A stretch of DNA of 64,000 nucleotides from Nordella sp. HKS 07 (GCF_011046735.1 NZ_CP049258.1:2312001-2376000); one strand, 5' to 3'; shown: positions 16,790 through 26,462, numbered from the stretch's first letter. Notes: generated by a model not told the origin, from the letters alone. Translations and numbers: made by a program.

Positions 16790-18469
16790 ATGGCCACCGT
16801 CAAGAGCGACATCGAGATCGCCCGCGAAGCAAAGATGAAGCCGATCCTCGAAATCGGCAAGAAGCTCGGTATCCCCGCGGACGATCTGATCCCCTATGGC
16901 CATACCAAGGCCAAGCTGTCCTTGGACTTCATCTCGGGGCTCTCCAAGAAGAAGGACGGCAAGCTCATCCTCGTCACCGCGATCAACCCGACGCCCGCCG
17001 GCGAAGGCAAGACGACGACGACGGTCGGTCTCGGCGACGGCCTCAACCGCATCGGTAAGAAGGCGATGATCTGCCTGCGCGAGCCGTCGCTCGGCCCCTG
17101 CTTCGGCATGAAGGGGGGCGCCGCCGGCGGCGGCTATGCGCAGATCGTGCCGATGGAGGACATCAATCTCCATTTCACCGGTGACTTCCACGCCATCACC
17201 GCCGCGCACAACCTGCTCTCGGCGATGATCGACAACCATATTTACTGGGGCAACGAGCTCGGCCTCGACACGCGCCGCATCTCCTGGCGCCGCGTGATGG
17301 ACATGAATGACCGCGCGCTGCGCGACATCGTCTGCTCGCTGGGTGGTGTGGCCAACGGCTTCCCGCGCGAAGCGGGCTTCGACATCACGGTCGCCTCCGA
17401 GATCATGGCCATCCTCTGCCTTGCCACCTCGATCGAGGATCTCGAGCGCCGCATCGGCCAGATCGTCATCGGTCACAAGCGCGACAAGGGCCAGGTGCTT
17501 GCCAAGGACATCAAGGCGGCCGGCGCCATGACGGTGCTGCTGAAAGACGCGCTTCTCCCCAATCTGGTGCAGACGCTCGAGAACAATGCGGCCTTCGTGC
17601 ATGGCGGTCCCTTCGCCAATATCGCCCATGGCTGCAATTCGGCAATGGCGACCAAGGCGGCGCTCAAGCTCGCCGACTATGTTGTCACCGAGGCGGGCTT
17701 CGGCGCCGATCTGGGCGCGGAAAAATTCTTCGACATCAAATGCCGCAAGGCGGGCCTGCATCCCGACGCGACGGTGATTGTCGCCACGGTGCGCGCCCTC
17801 AAGATGCATGGCGGCGTCGGCAAGGACGATCTCAAGAAGGAAAATGTCGAGGCGATGAAAAAGGGCCTCGCCAATCTCGGCCGCCATATCGAGAATGTGA
17901 AGAAGTTCGGCGTGCCGATCGCGGTCGCGGTCAATCACTTCATCAGCGACACCGATGCCGAGGTGAAGGCGATCACCGATTTCTGCCATGACCACGGCGT
18001 CGAGGGCTTCAAATGCACGCACTGGGCCGATGGCGGCAAGGGCACCGAGGCGCTGGCGAAGCATGTGGCGGCGCTCGCCGACAAGGGCTCGAGCCAGTTC
18101 TATCCCATCTATGACGACGCCATGCCTTTGTGGGACAAGGTCAAGACCATCGCGCGCGAGATCTACCGCGCCGACGACATCGTCGCCGACAAGTCGGTGC
18201 GAGACCAGTTCAAGGCCTATGAAGCCCAGGGCTACGGCAAGTTCCCGATCTGCATGGCCAAGACGCAGTACTCCTTCTCGACCGATCCCAACCTCAAAGG
18301 CGCGCCCTCGAACCATGTGGTGCCGATCCGCGAGGTGCGGCTGGCGGCGGGTGCGGAATTCATCGTCGTCATCTGCGGTGACATCATGACCATGCCGGGC
18401 CTGCCCAAGGTGCCTTCGGCCGAGACGATCGGCCTCGACGCCAAGGGCCAGATCGCCGGATTGTTCTGA
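16790..18469 (+). CDS. fhs: Formate--tetrahydrofolate ligase
   Basis: ATP-dependent formation of 10-formyl-tetrahydrofolate from formate, feeding one-carbon metabolism in the cytosol. The 559-residue protein has the nucleotide-binding [11 protein letters not shown] loop (68-78), [20 protein letters not shown] (the FTHFS signature) and the [12 protein letters not shown] and [14 protein letters not shown] blocks. I start at ATG 16790 because GGGAGGAA lies nine bases before it; the open frame continues upstream without family similarity. A convergent hairpin follows the stop. Confidence 0.96.
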   Translation: MATVKSDIEIAREAKMKPILEIGKKLGIPADDLIPYGHTKAKLSLDFISGLSKKKDGKLILVTAINPTPAGEGKTTTTVGLGDGLNRIGKKAMICLREPSLGPCFGMKGGAAGGGYAQIVPMEDINLHFTGDFHAITAAHNLLSAMIDNHIYWGNELGLDTRRISWRRVMDMNDRALRDIVCSLGGVANGFPREAGFDITVASEIMAILCLATSIEDLERRIGQIVIGHKRDKGQVLAKDIKAAGAMTVLLKDALLPNLVQTLENNAAFVHGGPFANIAHGCNSAMATKAALKLADYVVTEAGFGADLGAEKFFDIKCRKAGLHPDATVIVATVRALKMHGGVGKDDLKKENVEAMKKGLANLGRHIENVKKFGVPIAVAVNHFISDTDAEVKAITDFCHDHGVEGFKCTHWADGGKGTEALAKHVAALADKGSSQFYPIYDDAMPLWDKVKTIAREIYRADDIVADKSVRDQFKAYEAQGYGKFPICMAKTQYSFSTDPNLKGAPSNHVVPIREVRLAAGAEFIVVICGDIMTMPGLPKVPSAETIGLDAKGQIAGLF

Positions 18470-18482
18470 GCCGACGGATCGG

Positions 18483-18521
18483 CTCGGGGCGTTTCGGTGC
18501 GGCCGACGGAAACGCTCCGAG
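18483..18521. terminator. Hairpin between fhs and the convergent beta-barrel gene
   Basis: CTCGGGGCGTTTC (18483-18495) pairs with GAAACGCTCCGAG (18509-18521) over 13 bases with one wobble pair. It lies between two convergent stops and could serve both strands. It lacks a T-run, so it may need Rho or only protect the 3' ends. Confidence 0.55.
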
Positions 18522-18525
18522 TGCG

Positions 18526-19374
18526 CTAGTTCGGCTGAGTAGTCGGAGGCGGAGTCCCCACGGTCGTCGGCGGCGCCGTGCCGGTGTTGCTGTCCGAGCT
18601 GCCCTTGGTTTCCTTGGCTTCCTTGAAGCCGACGAAATCGAGGATGCGGTTGCGCGGATCGTCCTCGCGGTGACGGCGGATCAGGCTCTTTTCGCCCCCG
18701 CCGAAGTAGAAGCTGAGACCGCCGGTGACGTTGTAATAATCGTCTTCGCCGATCTTTGCGCCGAAGGACGCGGTGAGCCCGTCGGCGAACTGAAACTCCA
18801 TCCCAGCCCGCAGGAATTCCTGGTCGCCGATGATGCTGCCGCCCACCGACAGCCGGAAGTCGTCGGTCGCGTAGAAAGCGGCATCGACGATGCCAAAGCC
18901 GTCGCTATCCGAGCCGTCGTCGGAATCGATGTCGACATAGCCGCCCCAGGCTTCGAGGCTGAATTGGCCGAAATAGAGCTCGGCCTCAGGTCCGACCGCC
19001 CAGATATTGGTGTCGCCAGCATCGAAATAGCCGCCCGTTACGCCGAGCAGATAGGACTCGGGGTCGCGCGTGAAGAGATGCGCGGCGCCGCCATAGGTCG
19101 TCCTGTCCAGCTCGTCGATCACGCCGACATCGGCCTGGAAGCCGAAATCGCAGCCCAGGGGCATGCTGAGCGAACCCAGTCCGCTCACCAGCGCATCGCC
19201 GCCCTGGTCATCGTTTTCGGAATATCCGCCAAGGGCCTCGACCTTGCCGTTGAAACCCGAGACTGCGCAGAGCGGCTCATTGATGATGTCGGCGGCCTGG
19301 ACCGCGGGCACCTGATTGATCAAGGCAAGAGCAAGCGCCGAACTCGCGCTCAGCAGCGACGTCTTCAAGGACAT
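18526..19374 (-). CDS. Exported beta-barrel-like protein of unknown function
   Basis: A 282-residue protein with a Sec signal peptide (hydrophobic stretch to AVQA, cleavage near 28), then alternating, glycine- and aromatic-rich strands such as ESYLLGVTGGYFDAG, AELYFGQFSLEAWGGYVDI and YYNVTGGLSFYFGGG, typical of an outer-membrane barrel. After the barrel comes a basic segment and a Thr/Pro-rich tail (TAPPTTVGTPPPTTQPN). Two cysteines (in EPLCAVSG and PLGCDFGF) might form a disulphide. It does not match a porin family I can name. It is the gene after the kinase-like/glycosyltransferase fusion on the same strand, 200 bases downstream. Confidence 0.7.
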   Translation of the reverse strand: MSLKTSLLSASSALALALINQVPAVQAADIINEPLCAVSGFNGKVEALGGYSENDDQGGDALVSGLGSLSMPLGCDFGFQADVGVIDELDRTTYGGAAHLFTRDPESYLLGVTGGYFDAGDTNIWAVGPEAELYFGQFSLEAWGGYVDIDSDDGSDSDGFGIVDAAFYATDDFRLSVGGSIIGDQEFLRAGMEFQFADGLTASFGAKIGEDDYYNVTGGLSFYFGGGEKSLIRRHREDDPRNRILDFVGFKEAKETKGSSDSNTGTAPPTTVGTPPPTTQPN

Positions 19375-19574
19375 AGGCGTTCCCCCCGACTGCCAGTTGG
19401 TGTGCGATGGATGAACTTACCGGAGATCGCGATCGTTTCCCATGGGGAATGATGCGCGGTTGCTCGCCGCCAACAAGAAAATTCCGCGGCGTTGCATTTT
19501 GATCACAGCGGAAATGGAAAAGATTAACCCCGCCTGACAATGAAATATTGAAATTTCCGCGTCTTTTCCGCTCG

Positions 19575-22500
19575 CTAGACTGAGGAAGCGGTAGGAATCC
19601 ACGACAGGCATTCGTCCGCCAGCCTCAGGTATTCCGTATTTTCGGTCGCTGCGAAATTCTTCAGAGCGGCATCGAACAGCTCACAATAGGTCTGCGTTTT
19701 CTCCTCATCCTGCATGGGGAAGGTGCGCAAATGCTCGAACTCGAGCCTGGCCCAGCCATTGACGGGATCCGGCTCGCCACACCGACGCAGCAACGCCGAC
19801 TGCTTGGCGATCTGGGCATTCAACACCAGAGAGAACCGCCTTGTCATTGAAGAATTATCACCATGCAACCTATAGTCGACGAGCGCATCGGCCAGATTTG
19901 CCAGCTTGAAGCGTTCATCCAGACGTAGCCAAAGGTCCAAATCGCTCGCGACGTCGAATTGCCTCCTGAGACCGCCGCACTGCTCGAACGCCGCTTTCCT
20001 GATCATGGCCGCAGGATTGCCGATCGGGCCGACGGTCGCATTTTCGAGCGCCGCATGGCAGGCCTCGGCGGTGAGTGGATAGGAGGCTGTTTTCCCCGTG
20101 AGCTTTCCCTCGCGATCGATATACCGCAGGCTGCCGCCAAGAGCCGCAATGTCTTCGTTCCTCTCCATGAACGCAACCTGCAGCGCCAGTCTTTCCGGCA
20201 GGGCCACATCGTCATGATCGAGCCGGGCCAGCAGCGCGAATCGCGCTTCGGCGCTTCCCCGATTGAAGGCAGCCGCTTCGCCACCATTCTCCTGGTGGAT
20301 GACACGGACGCGCTTGTCGACTCGCGCATAGCTTTCGGCGACGGCGCCGGATGAATCGACCGATCCGTTATTCACGACGATCAGCTCGAATTTGCCGTGC
20401 GTCTGCAGAAGCACGCTCTCGATCGCCTGAGCGAGGTACGCCGCGCCATTATAGACGGGAATGATGACGGACACGCCTGTCTCGCCGCTCGCGGCCAAGA
20501 CGGCAGATGCCCGCCTTGCCTTCGGCACGGCCGCATTGCGGCTGAACACGATAAGATTCCGCTGATAGTGATCGTCGGCGCGGGGATCGCGGGCCAGCGC
20601 CGGACGCAAGCAATCCACGGGCCTATATCCGCGGCGCGTAAAGAGTGTAGTCCAGGAGGCGCGCAGCCGGTTTGTATCGATCGCACCGCGAGCTTCCGGT
20701 CGCGCAAAAGCGAATACGATGACCGGCGCGATAGAAGTGAGCCGCAAGACGAGTTGCTTGCCCTGCGTCGCCGAAGAGACGCCAGGAGGCTCGAAACAGC
20801 AGACGAGATCAGCCGCACGGGCGTCCGGGCCCCCTTCCCTCTCATCGTGCGCCGATGCAATGCCGAGGCGAGAAAATTCGCGCGCCCAGATCCCGGAGCC
20901 GCGCCCGATGCAGGCTACGGATTCGAAGGCGAAGTTATCGAGCAGGATCGGCACCGCGACTTCGGCGACGAAGCGCAGCCGCGCCTCGTTCAGATCGTAG
21001 GGTTCGTCATCGTCAATAACGTCCGATCTCACAGAATCGGGACTTTTGTCATCGCCCGATTGCACGGCCAGCTCCTTGCGGATGGTGGCAAAGATGCGGT
21101 CGGCTTTCTGCCATCCCAGAAGCTCACGGAAATGGTTGTGCATTTCCGCGCTATCCCAGCCGATCTCGTCAAAGCCGATGAGATAGTTGCGGATCCGGTC
21201 TTCCCATTTATTGGGATAGGGCGCTCCCATCGGCCGGCCAAAGCGATGCAGCCAGCGCAATGACGGCATACACAGCGTGCGGCCACCGGCTTGCCGGAAT
21301 CTCTCATGGATATACCCTTCCTCGCCGCCAAAGCCGCGGAAAGCCGGATTGAAACCGGGCCAAGCGCGTCGGCGGCAGGCAAAGACCCCGAGACCCTGCA
21401 AAGGAATCTCGAAAGGCTGCCCGTCGGACTCCAGCCCGCCGAGATCCTTGGCCCACTGCCCGAACATGCCGTCCCGCCAGCCTTCCGACCAATGAGTGCT
21501 GACCTTCGTGAGATCGTTGGAGATCATCGGCCCCTGAATCAGATCGATGCTGGAAGGCGCCGTACGGAAATAGTCGATGAGCTTCCTCAGGCTGCCCGGC
21601 GCGAGCAGCACATGGCAATCCATGCACAGCACGAATTCGCCGCCCGCTTCGCTGAAGACGCGGTCGCGCACGGCCGTTCCGGTCACATCGTCGGCGGGGA
21701 TGTAACGCAAATTCGCGACATCCTTCTCGAGATCCTTGAGTGCCGCGCCGCACGGTCCGTCGGGATGATTATCGATGACCAGAAACTCCACCTCTTCGAG
21801 GATCTCCGGATGGTAGAGGCGAATGGCCTGCAAGCTGAAATAGACGCCGTCATAGTCGTCATAGGTCGCCATGCCGATCGTCATGAAGGGCGAGAACCGC
21901 CGCGTGCTGCGTTCAGGAACGGGATGGCGGCGTGTAGATGCGGGGTCGGAGCGTCCGATTCCGGAGACGAACCGGTCCAACGCATCAGGTGACAGTTTCT
22001 CATCGATCACGAGCCTGACGAGCCGATCGAGCAGACCATCAATCTGCCGATAGTCGGAATAAGTGAGAGCGATGGCGGGTGTGTCCCGCGCCAGTTCGAC
22101 AATCCAGTAATCCGTTTCCAGGGGTGGCGACTGCAATTGCGCCTTGACGAGGCGCGCGGCGGAAGCAGTTTTGAGTTTTTCGATACGCGCGCGCGCATCC
22201 GGCACATAGCGGGGAAAAATGATCATCCCGCAGGGACAGGCATCGTCCCCGGCGCGCCAGGAGTCCTTGATACCAACATGAATCTGCGCGGCGGTACGGG
22301 CCATGGGCGCCGTGCCGAACTCGGCAAGCCCGACCAGATGAGCGGCGGCATCGGCGGCAAAGGTGAAGGGCGCCGGATAACCACCGACCGACCCGGCGTC
22401 ATCGACGACGGCGACCTGGTCATCGGCGATGAGCGCGAAACCCTTCTCGACGAACCACGCGGCGAGCGATGACTTTCCGCAGGCCTCAGGACCGGCGAGG

Positions 22501-22817
22501 AGCACGGCGCCGTCGCCCCATTTCACCGCGGCGGCGCGCAGTATCGGAACGCCTGCTTTTTCCGCGAGCCGGGTGGCGAGACAGGCGCGCAGGCGCTCGA
22601 GCACGTCGCCGCGCTTCAGTCCAGCCTCCCTCAGCCCACCATCGCCCGTCAGCACGTAGCTGCGATCACCTGCGTCACGGACGACGATCCTTTCATCGCC
22701 ACCGGAGAAGGTCGCATCACGCTTCAGGCTGGTGAGAAGGCCAGCGCTGAGCAGATGATGAGGCAGCTCGATCGCAACGGTGTGCTGACCCAATTGGACG
22801 ATGACTTCGCTCATCAC
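19575..22817 (-). CDS. HprK-like kinase / GalNAc-transferase-like / GT2 glycosyltransferase fusion, 1,080 residues
   Basis: Four segments can be read. Residues 1-270 resemble the HPr-kinase fold, with a P-loop GPEACGKSS (109-117) and an ADDQ acidic segment (131-134). Residues 310-545 form a GT-A glycosyltransferase resembling polypeptide GalNAc-transferases, with a DCH (DxH-type) metal motif (400-402) and GFGGEEGYIHERFRQAGG (497-514), then CMPSLRWLHRF. Residues 600-760 may be a degenerate methyltransferase (IGRGSGIWAREF, 642-653). Residues 782-990 are a GT2 domain, SVIIPVYNGAAYLAQAIESV and LDHDD (866-870). There is no membrane segment. The start is a GTG with AAGG upstream. It may build or modify a glycan or glycopeptide; donor and acceptor are unknown. 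Confidence 0.8.
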   Translation of the reverse strand: MMSEVIVQLGQHTVAIELPHHLLSAGLLTSLKRDATFSGGDERIVVRDAGDRSYVLTGDGGLREAGLKRGDVLERLRACLATRLAEKAGVPILRAAAVKWGDGAVLLAGPEACGKSSLAAWFVEKGFALIADDQVAVVDDAGSVGGYPAPFTFAADAAAHLVGLAEFGTAPMARTAAQIHVGIKDSWRAGDDACPCGMIIFPRYVPDARARIEKLKTASAARLVKAQLQSPPLETDYWIVELARDTPAIALTYSDYRQIDGLLDRLVRLVIDEKLSPDALDRFVSGIGRSDPASTRRHPVPERSTRRFSPFMTIGMATYDDYDGVYFSLQAIRLYHPEILEEVEFLVIDNHPDGPCGAALKDLEKDVANLRYIPADDVTGTAVRDRVFSEAGGEFVLCMDCHVLLAPGSLRKLIDYFRTAPSSIDLIQGPMISNDLTKVSTHWSEGWRDGMFGQWAKDLGGLESDGQPFEIPLQGLGVFACRRRAWPGFNPAFRGFGGEEGYIHERFRQAGGRTLCMPSLRWLHRFGRPMGAPYPNKWEDRIRNYLIGFDEIGWDSAEMHNHFRELLGWQKADRIFATIRKELAVQSGDDKSPDSVRSDVIDDDEPYDLNEARLRFVAEVAVPILLDNFAFESVACIGRGSGIWAREFSRLGIASAHDEREGGPDARAADLVCCFEPPGVSSATQGKQLVLRLTSIAPVIVFAFARPEARGAIDTNRLRASWTTLFTRRGYRPVDCLRPALARDPRADDHYQRNLIVFSRNAAVPKARRASAVLAASGETGVSVIIPVYNGAAYLAQAIESVLLQTHGKFELIVVNNGSVDSSGAVAESYARVDKRVRVIHQENGGEAAAFNRGSAEARFALLARLDHDDVALPERLALQVAFMERNEDIAALGGSLRYIDREGKLTGKTASYPLTAEACHAALENATVGPIGNPAAMIRKAAFEQCGGLRRQFDVASDLDLWLRLDERFKLANLADALVDYRLHGDNSSMTRRFSLVLNAQIAKQSALLRRCGEPDPVNGWARLEFEHLRTFPMQDEEKTQTYCELFDAALKNFAATENTEYLRLADECLSWIPTASSV

Positions 22818-22979
22818 CTCATCAGCCTTTGCGCAGAGAGATCACCGTCGGCGTTCAGCGATTGCGAAGCCTGACGAAGACGAGTCTCCACAGCTCTTCA
22901 TGTCCTCAATTCGCGTGCCCTCGAATGCTATGGCATGACGGGCGGCGCGTCGAGGATAAGCTGAATTCGTTTGCGCGAA

Positions 22980-24215
22980 CTATACCGCCTCGCCCCGCAA
23001 GAGCTTCGGCACATGGCCGGTCTCGCCCGCCGCTTCGCGCATGAAGAAACCTTTGAGCGCCCCGACGCTGCCGGCGGCGCGCAGGCCGACGCCACGCAAC
23101 GCCCTCAGCGCCGGATTGTCGTTCGAGAAGAGCCTGGTCAGTCCGTCGGTCGCCATCGCCGTAATCACCGTGTCGAAGCGGCGCCAGCGCGCATAGGTTT
23201 CGAGCACGGAGGCCGATCCCGGATCGAGGCCGAGCTTCACCGCCTCGGCGATGCTCTCCGCCAAAGCGGCGACATCGCGCAGCCCCAGATTGAAGCCCAG
23301 CCCGGCGATCGGATGGACGACATGCGCCGCATCGCCGATAAGCGCCAGCCTCTCAGCCGTGAAGGACTGGGCGATCTGCATGGAGAGCGGATAAGCGTGG
23401 CGCGGGCCGACCACTTCGATCTCGCCCAGATGGCCGCCGAAGCGGCGGGAGAGCTCGGCCAGAAAGGCCTGATCGTCGAGCGCGATGATGCGCCTGGCGT
23501 CGTCGCTGCGCTCGGTCCACACCAGCGAGCTGCGATTGTTCGGCAAGGGCAGGATGGCGAAGGGGCCGGAGGGGAGGAAATGCTCCTCGGCGCGGCCGTT
23601 ATGCGGCCTTTCATGCGCGACGGTGGTGACGATGCCGGTCTGGTCATACGACCAGCCAGAGGTCGCGATGCCGGCCGCCTTGCGGGCGGGGGAGGCGCGG
23701 CCGTCGGCGGCGATGAGAAGCGAAGCCTTGGCGATATCGCCGGCTTCGGTGCCGATGCTCACAAATCCCGGTCCGAAGCTGTAGGATGCGATGCGCGTGT
23801 CCGTCCTGAACCGGACCGTCGGCGAAGCGAGCGCCGCGTCGAGCAGCGCGCCATAGAGATGGCGGTTCTCGACCATGTGGGCGGAGGGTTCGCCGCCGTG
23901 ATCTTCCTCGCCGAAATGCAGCAGCGCCGGTCGCGCCGTGGCGCCGAGCTTCGAGTCGGTGATGATGATGTCGCGCATGGGCTGGGCATGGGGAAGGATC
24001 GCCTCCCACACACCGAGCGCGTCCAGCATGCGCCGCGACGAGGCGGTGATGGCCGAGGCGCGGCCGTCGAACGTGTCACGCGCGTATTTGGTCGGATCGG
24101 CCTGATCGAGGATCAGGATGTCGAGCGGCCGGAGCGCTTTCGGCCCGGCCAGCGCCACGGCCGCCGCAAGTCCGTTGAGGGCCGCTCCCGCGATCAGAAT
24201 GTCGGCTTTGTCCAT
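22980..24215 (-). CDS. UbiH/COQ6-family FAD monooxygenase
   Basis: A 411-residue flavoprotein hydroxylase of the UbiH/UbiF/VisC group, which hydroxylates the ring of ubiquinone precursors. The N-terminal dinucleotide fold is DILIAGAALNGLAAAVAL, with AGAALNG in place of the usual GxGxxG, so the first glycine pattern is loosened. AADGRASPARKAAGI is the DG motif, and ALIGDAAHVVHPIAGLGFNL is the second FAD motif with the family's GDAAH-x-hPxxGxG pattern. In related genomes this gene sits near glnK/amtB/ftsK, as here. Which hydroxylation step it performs cannot be decided from sequence alone. Confidence 0.87.
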   Translation of the reverse strand: MDKADILIAGAALNGLAAAVALAGPKALRPLDILILDQADPTKYARDTFDGRASAITASSRRMLDALGVWEAILPHAQPMRDIIITDSKLGATARPALLHFGEEDHGGEPSAHMVENRHLYGALLDAALASPTVRFRTDTRIASYSFGPGFVSIGTEAGDIAKASLLIAADGRASPARKAAGIATSGWSYDQTGIVTTVAHERPHNGRAEEHFLPSGPFAILPLPNNRSSLVWTERSDDARRIIALDDQAFLAELSRRFGGHLGEIEVVGPRHAYPLSMQIAQSFTAERLALIGDAAHVVHPIAGLGFNLGLRDVAALAESIAEAVKLGLDPGSASVLETYARWRRFDTVITAMATDGLTRLFSNDNPALRALRGVGLRAAGSVGALKGFFMREAAGETGHVPKLLRGEAV

Positions 24216-24380
24216 GGCGATGAGAAGCCAGCTTATGGCGGGATCGTCAAGCTATCGCGTCTGCACATTTATTAGTCGTTCGGGCCGGTCTGCATGATTT
24301 TTCATCAACTCTAAGTGGCGGACCTTCGATCAATTTCCATAAGTCACAGCATTATCAATGAGTTATCGGGCCGCAAGAAT

Positions 24381-24397
24381 CTGGCACGGAACTTGAT
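24381..24397 (+). promoter_or_regulatory. Sigma-54 (RpoN) promoter of glnK-amtB
   Basis: CTGGCACGGAACTTGAT matches the -24/-12 consensus YTGGCACGrNNNTTGCW at all but one fixed position (A for C in the -12 element). The spacing to the GTG start of glnK (36 bases downstream of the element) fits a short leader. Nitrogen control through NtrC is expected for glnK-amtB, but no clear NtrC site was found upstream. Confidence 0.7.
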
Positions 24398-24433
24398 TTG
24401 CCTGCTGCGCTGCAACATCAGGGAGGTGGGCGC

Positions 24434-24772
24434 GTGAAGTATATTATTGCCGTCGTCAAACCCCATAAGCTCGACGAGGTCCGCGAGGCCCTGGCCTCGA
24501 TCGGGATCCAGGGGATTACCGTCACCGAAGTGAAGGGCCATGGCCGGCAGGGCGGCCATACCGAATTCTACCGCGGCGCCGAATATGCCGTGACCTTCGT
24601 GCCGAAGGTCAAGATCGAGATCGCCATCGACAGCGCCTTGAGCCCGCGCGTCGTCGAAACCATCCGCAGGGCCGGCGAGACCGGCCAGATCGGCGACGGC
24701 AAGATCTTCGTGCTCCCTCTCGAAGAGGCGGTGCGTATTCGCACCGGCGAGGTCGGCAACGATGCGCTGTGA
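24434..24772 (+). CDS. glnK: Nitrogen regulatory protein P-II
   Basis: A trimeric signal protein that senses 2-oxoglutarate and ATP/ADP and controls AmtB and other nitrogen functions. From GTG 24434, with GGAGG nine bases before, it is 112 residues, exactly the family length. Y51 in the T-loop (EFYRGAEY) is the uridylylation site, and the B-loop and C-terminal TGEVGNDAL are present. It lies just before amtB in the usual glnK-amtB pair, behind a sigma-54 promoter, which favours GlnK over GlnB. Confidence 0.95.
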   Translation: MKYIIAVVKPHKLDEVREALASIGIQGITVTEVKGHGRQGGHTEFYRGAEYAVTFVPKVKIEIAIDSALSPRVVETIRRAGETGQIGDGKIFVLPLEEAVRIRTGEVGNDAL

Positions 24773-24803
24773 GACCCAGAATTTCCAGATGAAGGATCAT
24801 GCG

Positions 24804-26330
24804 ATGACACTCCGTGCGTTTTCACGGCGCAGGCTGGCCCTGCCCGCACTCGGCCTGGCGCTGGCCGGCCTCCTCCCGGGCGGCGCGGCGCAAGCCGCCG
24901 CCACCGTCAACAAGGGCGACACGGCATGGATGCTCATCGCCACCATACTGGTGATCCTGATGACTATACCGGGTCTCGCTCTCTTCTATGGCGGCCTGGT
25001 GCGCGCCAAGAACGTACTGTCGGTCCTGACCCAGGTCTTCCTCTGCTTCTCGCTCATCGGCATTCTCTGGGTGATCTACGGCTATTCGATCGCCTTCACC
25101 GGCGGCACAGCCTTCTTCGGCGGCTTGTCAAAGTTCTTTCTCGCCGGCGTCGACATCACCACGCTCGCCGCCACCTTCTCGAAGGAAGTCTATGTGCCGG
25201 AGCTCACCTACGTGATGTTTCAGCTCACCTTCGCGGCGATCACGCCGGCGCTTATCGTCGGCGCCTTCGCCGAGCGCATGAAGTTCTCCGCCGTGCTGCT
25301 CTTCCTCGTCCTGTGGTTCACCTTCGCCTATCTGCCGATGGCGCATATGGTGTGGTTCTGGGCGGGGCCGGACGCCTACACGCTCTCGTCCGACAATATC
25401 GACGCGGTGAAGGCGGCGGTCGGCGAGCAGGCGGCGGCGGATTTCCTCGGCCGTCTCACTGCCGCGACCGATGATGCGGCAAAGGCCGCAGTGCTCGCCG
25501 ATTACGGCGCGGCTGTGAATGCATCGAATGGCTGGCTCTTCAACTGGGGCGCCATCGATTTCGCCGGCGGCACCGTCGTGCACATCAATGCCGGCATCGC
25601 CGGCCTCGTCTGCGCGCTGGTCCTCGGCAAGCGCGTCGGCTACGGCAAGGACGCCATGGCGCCGCACAGCCTCACTTTGACCCTGATCGGCGCCGCGCTG
25701 CTCTGGGTCGGCTGGTATGGCTTCAATGCCGGCTCCAATCTCGAGGCGAACGGCCTCACCGCTCTCGTCGTCCTCAACACGACGATCGCCACCGGCGCCG
25801 CCGCACTCGCCTGGACCTTCGGCGAATGGGTGACACGCGGCCATCCGAGTCTGCTCGGCGCGGCTTCGGGCGCGGTGGCGGGACTCGTCGCCATCACGCC
25901 TGCCTGCGGCTGGGTAGGGCCGGCGGCGGCCATCATCATCGGCATCATCGCCGGCCTCGTCTGCCTGTGGGCCGTCGTCTGGATGAAGGCGAAGTTCGGT
26001 TATGATGATTCGCTCGACGTGTTCGGCGTTCACGGCGTCGGCGGTATTGTCGGGGCCATCCTCACCGGCATATTCGTCAATCCGACGCTGGGCGGCATGG
26101 GCGTCACCGACTATCTCAGCCTCGATACGTCCTCCAAGGTCGCCGAGTATGCCTTCGGCGCGCAGATGACGGCGCAGATCGTCGCGGTGCTAACCGCCAT
26201 TGTGGTGTCGGGCGTGGTGAGCTTTGCCGCGCTGATGGTATGCAAGGCCGTCACGGGCCTGCGTGTCTCGGAAAGCCAGGAGCGCGAGGGCCTCGACATC
26301 GCGTCGCATGGCGAGCGCGCCTATAACTGA
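24804..26330 (+). CDS. amtB: Ammonium transporter
   Basis: An inner-membrane channel for ammonium/ammonia. The 508-residue precursor starts at ATG 24804, eight bases after AAGGA, with a signal peptide ending near AAQAA. DTAWMLIATILVILMTIPGL opens the first of about eleven membrane segments, and FYGGLVRAKNVLSVL is conserved. The twin pore histidines are in MAHMVWFW and in FGVHGVGGIVGA. A hydrophilic insert with ANDDAAKAAV-like residues (TAATDDAAKAAVLADYG) lies mid-protein. The C-terminal SESQEREGLDIASHGERAYN is the GlnK-binding tail. It ends in an intrinsic terminator. Confidence 0.95.
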   Translation: MTLRAFSRRRLALPALGLALAGLLPGGAAQAAATVNKGDTAWMLIATILVILMTIPGLALFYGGLVRAKNVLSVLTQVFLCFSLIGILWVIYGYSIAFTGGTAFFGGLSKFFLAGVDITTLAATFSKEVYVPELTYVMFQLTFAAITPALIVGAFAERMKFSAVLLFLVLWFTFAYLPMAHMVWFWAGPDAYTLSSDNIDAVKAAVGEQAAADFLGRLTAATDDAAKAAVLADYGAAVNASNGWLFNWGAIDFAGGTVVHINAGIAGLVCALVLGKRVGYGKDAMAPHSLTLTLIGAALLWVGWYGFNAGSNLEANGLTALVVLNTTIATGAAALAWTFGEWVTRGHPSLLGAASGAVAGLVAITPACGWVGPAAAIIIGIIAGLVCLWAVVWMKAKFGYDDSLDVFGVHGVGGIVGAILTGIFVNPTLGGMGVTDYLSLDTSSKVAEYAFGAQMTAQIVAVLTAIVVSGVVSFAALMVCKAVTGLRVSESQEREGLDIASHGERAYN

Positions 26331-26357
26331 CCCGGTAGTACTCCTCGAAAGTTGTGG

Positions 26358-26385
26358 AGCGGGGCCCGGAAAGCCCCGCTTTTCT
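26358..26385 (+). terminator. Intrinsic terminator after amtB
   Basis: AGCGGGGC (26358-26365) pairs with GCCCCGCT (26373-26380), followed by a TTTTCT tract. It ends the glnK-amtB transcript 28 bases past the stop. Confidence 0.8.
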
Positions 26386-26462
26386 CATGCATTTAACGCC
26401 ACCTTAACCACGTCCCGCCAGACTCCGCGTTAACCATTCTTATCACGCAGACGGGGTTCTCC

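Noticed and set aside
16697-18316. Minus-strand 539-codon frame opposite fhs
   Set aside because: The plus strand encodes a textbook formate-tetrahydrofolate ligase; the opposite frame has no motifs.
24216-24380. NtrC binding site upstream of the sigma-54 element
   Set aside because: No sequence close to TGCACC-N5-GGTGCA was found by eye.
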